From assembly GCA_016287555.1 (NCBI GenBank), contig JAEFAK010000121.1, positions 1 to 5,814 on the forward strand: DNA of 5,814 nucleotides. The letters run 5' to 3'. The translations under genes and the position numbers were made by a program. Below the pieces are notes generated by a model. The model saw nothing but the letters and a program-made list of their open reading frames with translations, ran no database searches and was not told the DNA's origin. Of this stretch, positions 5,625-5,814 are shown piece after piece. This DNA comes from Oscillospiraceae bacterium (lineage in GTDB: Bacteria; Bacillota; Clostridia; Oscillospirales; Oscillospiraceae). Position 1 is the stretch's first letter, and every line of letters begins with the position of its first letter.

Positions 5625-5659
5625 ACCCGGAAACAAACCGCCGAAACGGGGGAATACAT

Positions 5660-5814
5660 ATGCTGAACATCGAAAAGACGATCGAAAACGGAAAGGCCCG
5701 CTTCGCTCTGGAGGGGAGGCTCGATACCGTCACCTCGCAGGAGCTCGAGCAGGAGCTCATCGGCTCTCTGGAGGGCGTTGCTGAGCTGACTCTCGATTTT
5801 GAAAAGCTCGAGCA
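5660..5814 (+). CDS. STAS-domain anti-sigma-factor antagonist, SpoIIAA-like (N-terminal part; cut by window end)
   Basis: The first 51 residues are visible. They begin MLNIEKTIENGKARFALEGR, followed by LDTVTSQELEQEL and ELTLDFEKLE. The pattern of two strands, the GRLDT motif (19-23), a helix, and a strand ending in LDFEKLE is the start of a STAS domain as in SpoIIAA and related antagonists. Such proteins bind anti-sigma kinases and are switched by phosphorylation of a serine in an SSAGL-like motif. That serine should fall just past the window end, so activity cannot be judged. GGGGG (5648-5652) precedes the ATG by 7 bases. The gene is divergent from the repressor-sensor operon, and its own promoter lies about 85 bp beyond the operators, so joint control is not evident. 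Confidence 0.85.
   Translation, partial: MLNIEKTIENGKARFALEGRLDTVTSQELEQELIGSLEGVAELTLDFEKLE

Noticed and set aside
5304..5760. Small open frames on both strands across the divergent region
   Set aside because: They cross the promoter and operators and overlap the repressor or STAS genes. Their products have no recognisable pattern and no supporting ribosome site.

Overview
The window looks like chromosome from a high-GC member of the Bacillota, probably class Clostridia and possibly gut-associated. This is inferred from a BlaI/BlaR1-type regulator pair, a SpoIIAA-like STAS protein, strong AGGAGG-type ribosome binding sites, sigma-A-like promoters, and GC-rich genes that still use ATA (Ile) and AGG (Arg) often. 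No tRNA, rRNA, CRISPR array or transposase is visible. The genes look like ordinary chromosomal ones; the most unusual parts are the sensor half of the BlaR1-like protein and the operators of its operon.

Layout. (1) Positions 1-428, minus strand: the N-terminal part of a DUF362 protein. (2) Positions 429-620: a divergent promoter region with a composite hairpin and a 16-bp GC palindrome. (3) Positions 621-2803, plus strand: a two-gene operon encoding a CPA2-type cation:proton antiporter and, 5 bp later, an MgtC/SapB-family membrane protein. Both suggest monovalent cation, Mg or pH homeostasis at the cytoplasmic membrane. (4) Positions 2804-3019: a gene-free stretch with two copies of a 13-bp repeat, each in a hairpin, followed by a strong terminator that serves both converging transcripts. 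(5) Positions 3020-5402, minus strand: an operon in which a BlaI/MecI-type repressor is followed 4 bp later by an M56 (BlaR1/MecR1-like) membrane metalloprotease. (6) Positions 5403-5659: a divergent regulatory region. (7) Positions 5660-5814, plus strand: the start of a STAS-domain anti-sigma-factor antagonist, cut by the window end.

How the parts work together. The BlaI-like protein should repress its own operon by binding two overlapping inverted repeats with 5-bp spacers, one across the -35 to -10 region and one at the transcription start and leader. The BlaR1-like protein would sense something outside the cell with its C-terminal domain, activate its HExxH zinc protease domain, and cause loss of the repressor. 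Its roughly 330-residue outer domain shows no penicillin-binding serine motif and has a lower GC content than the protease half. The signal is therefore probably not a beta-lactam, and the target genes outside this operon are not visible here.
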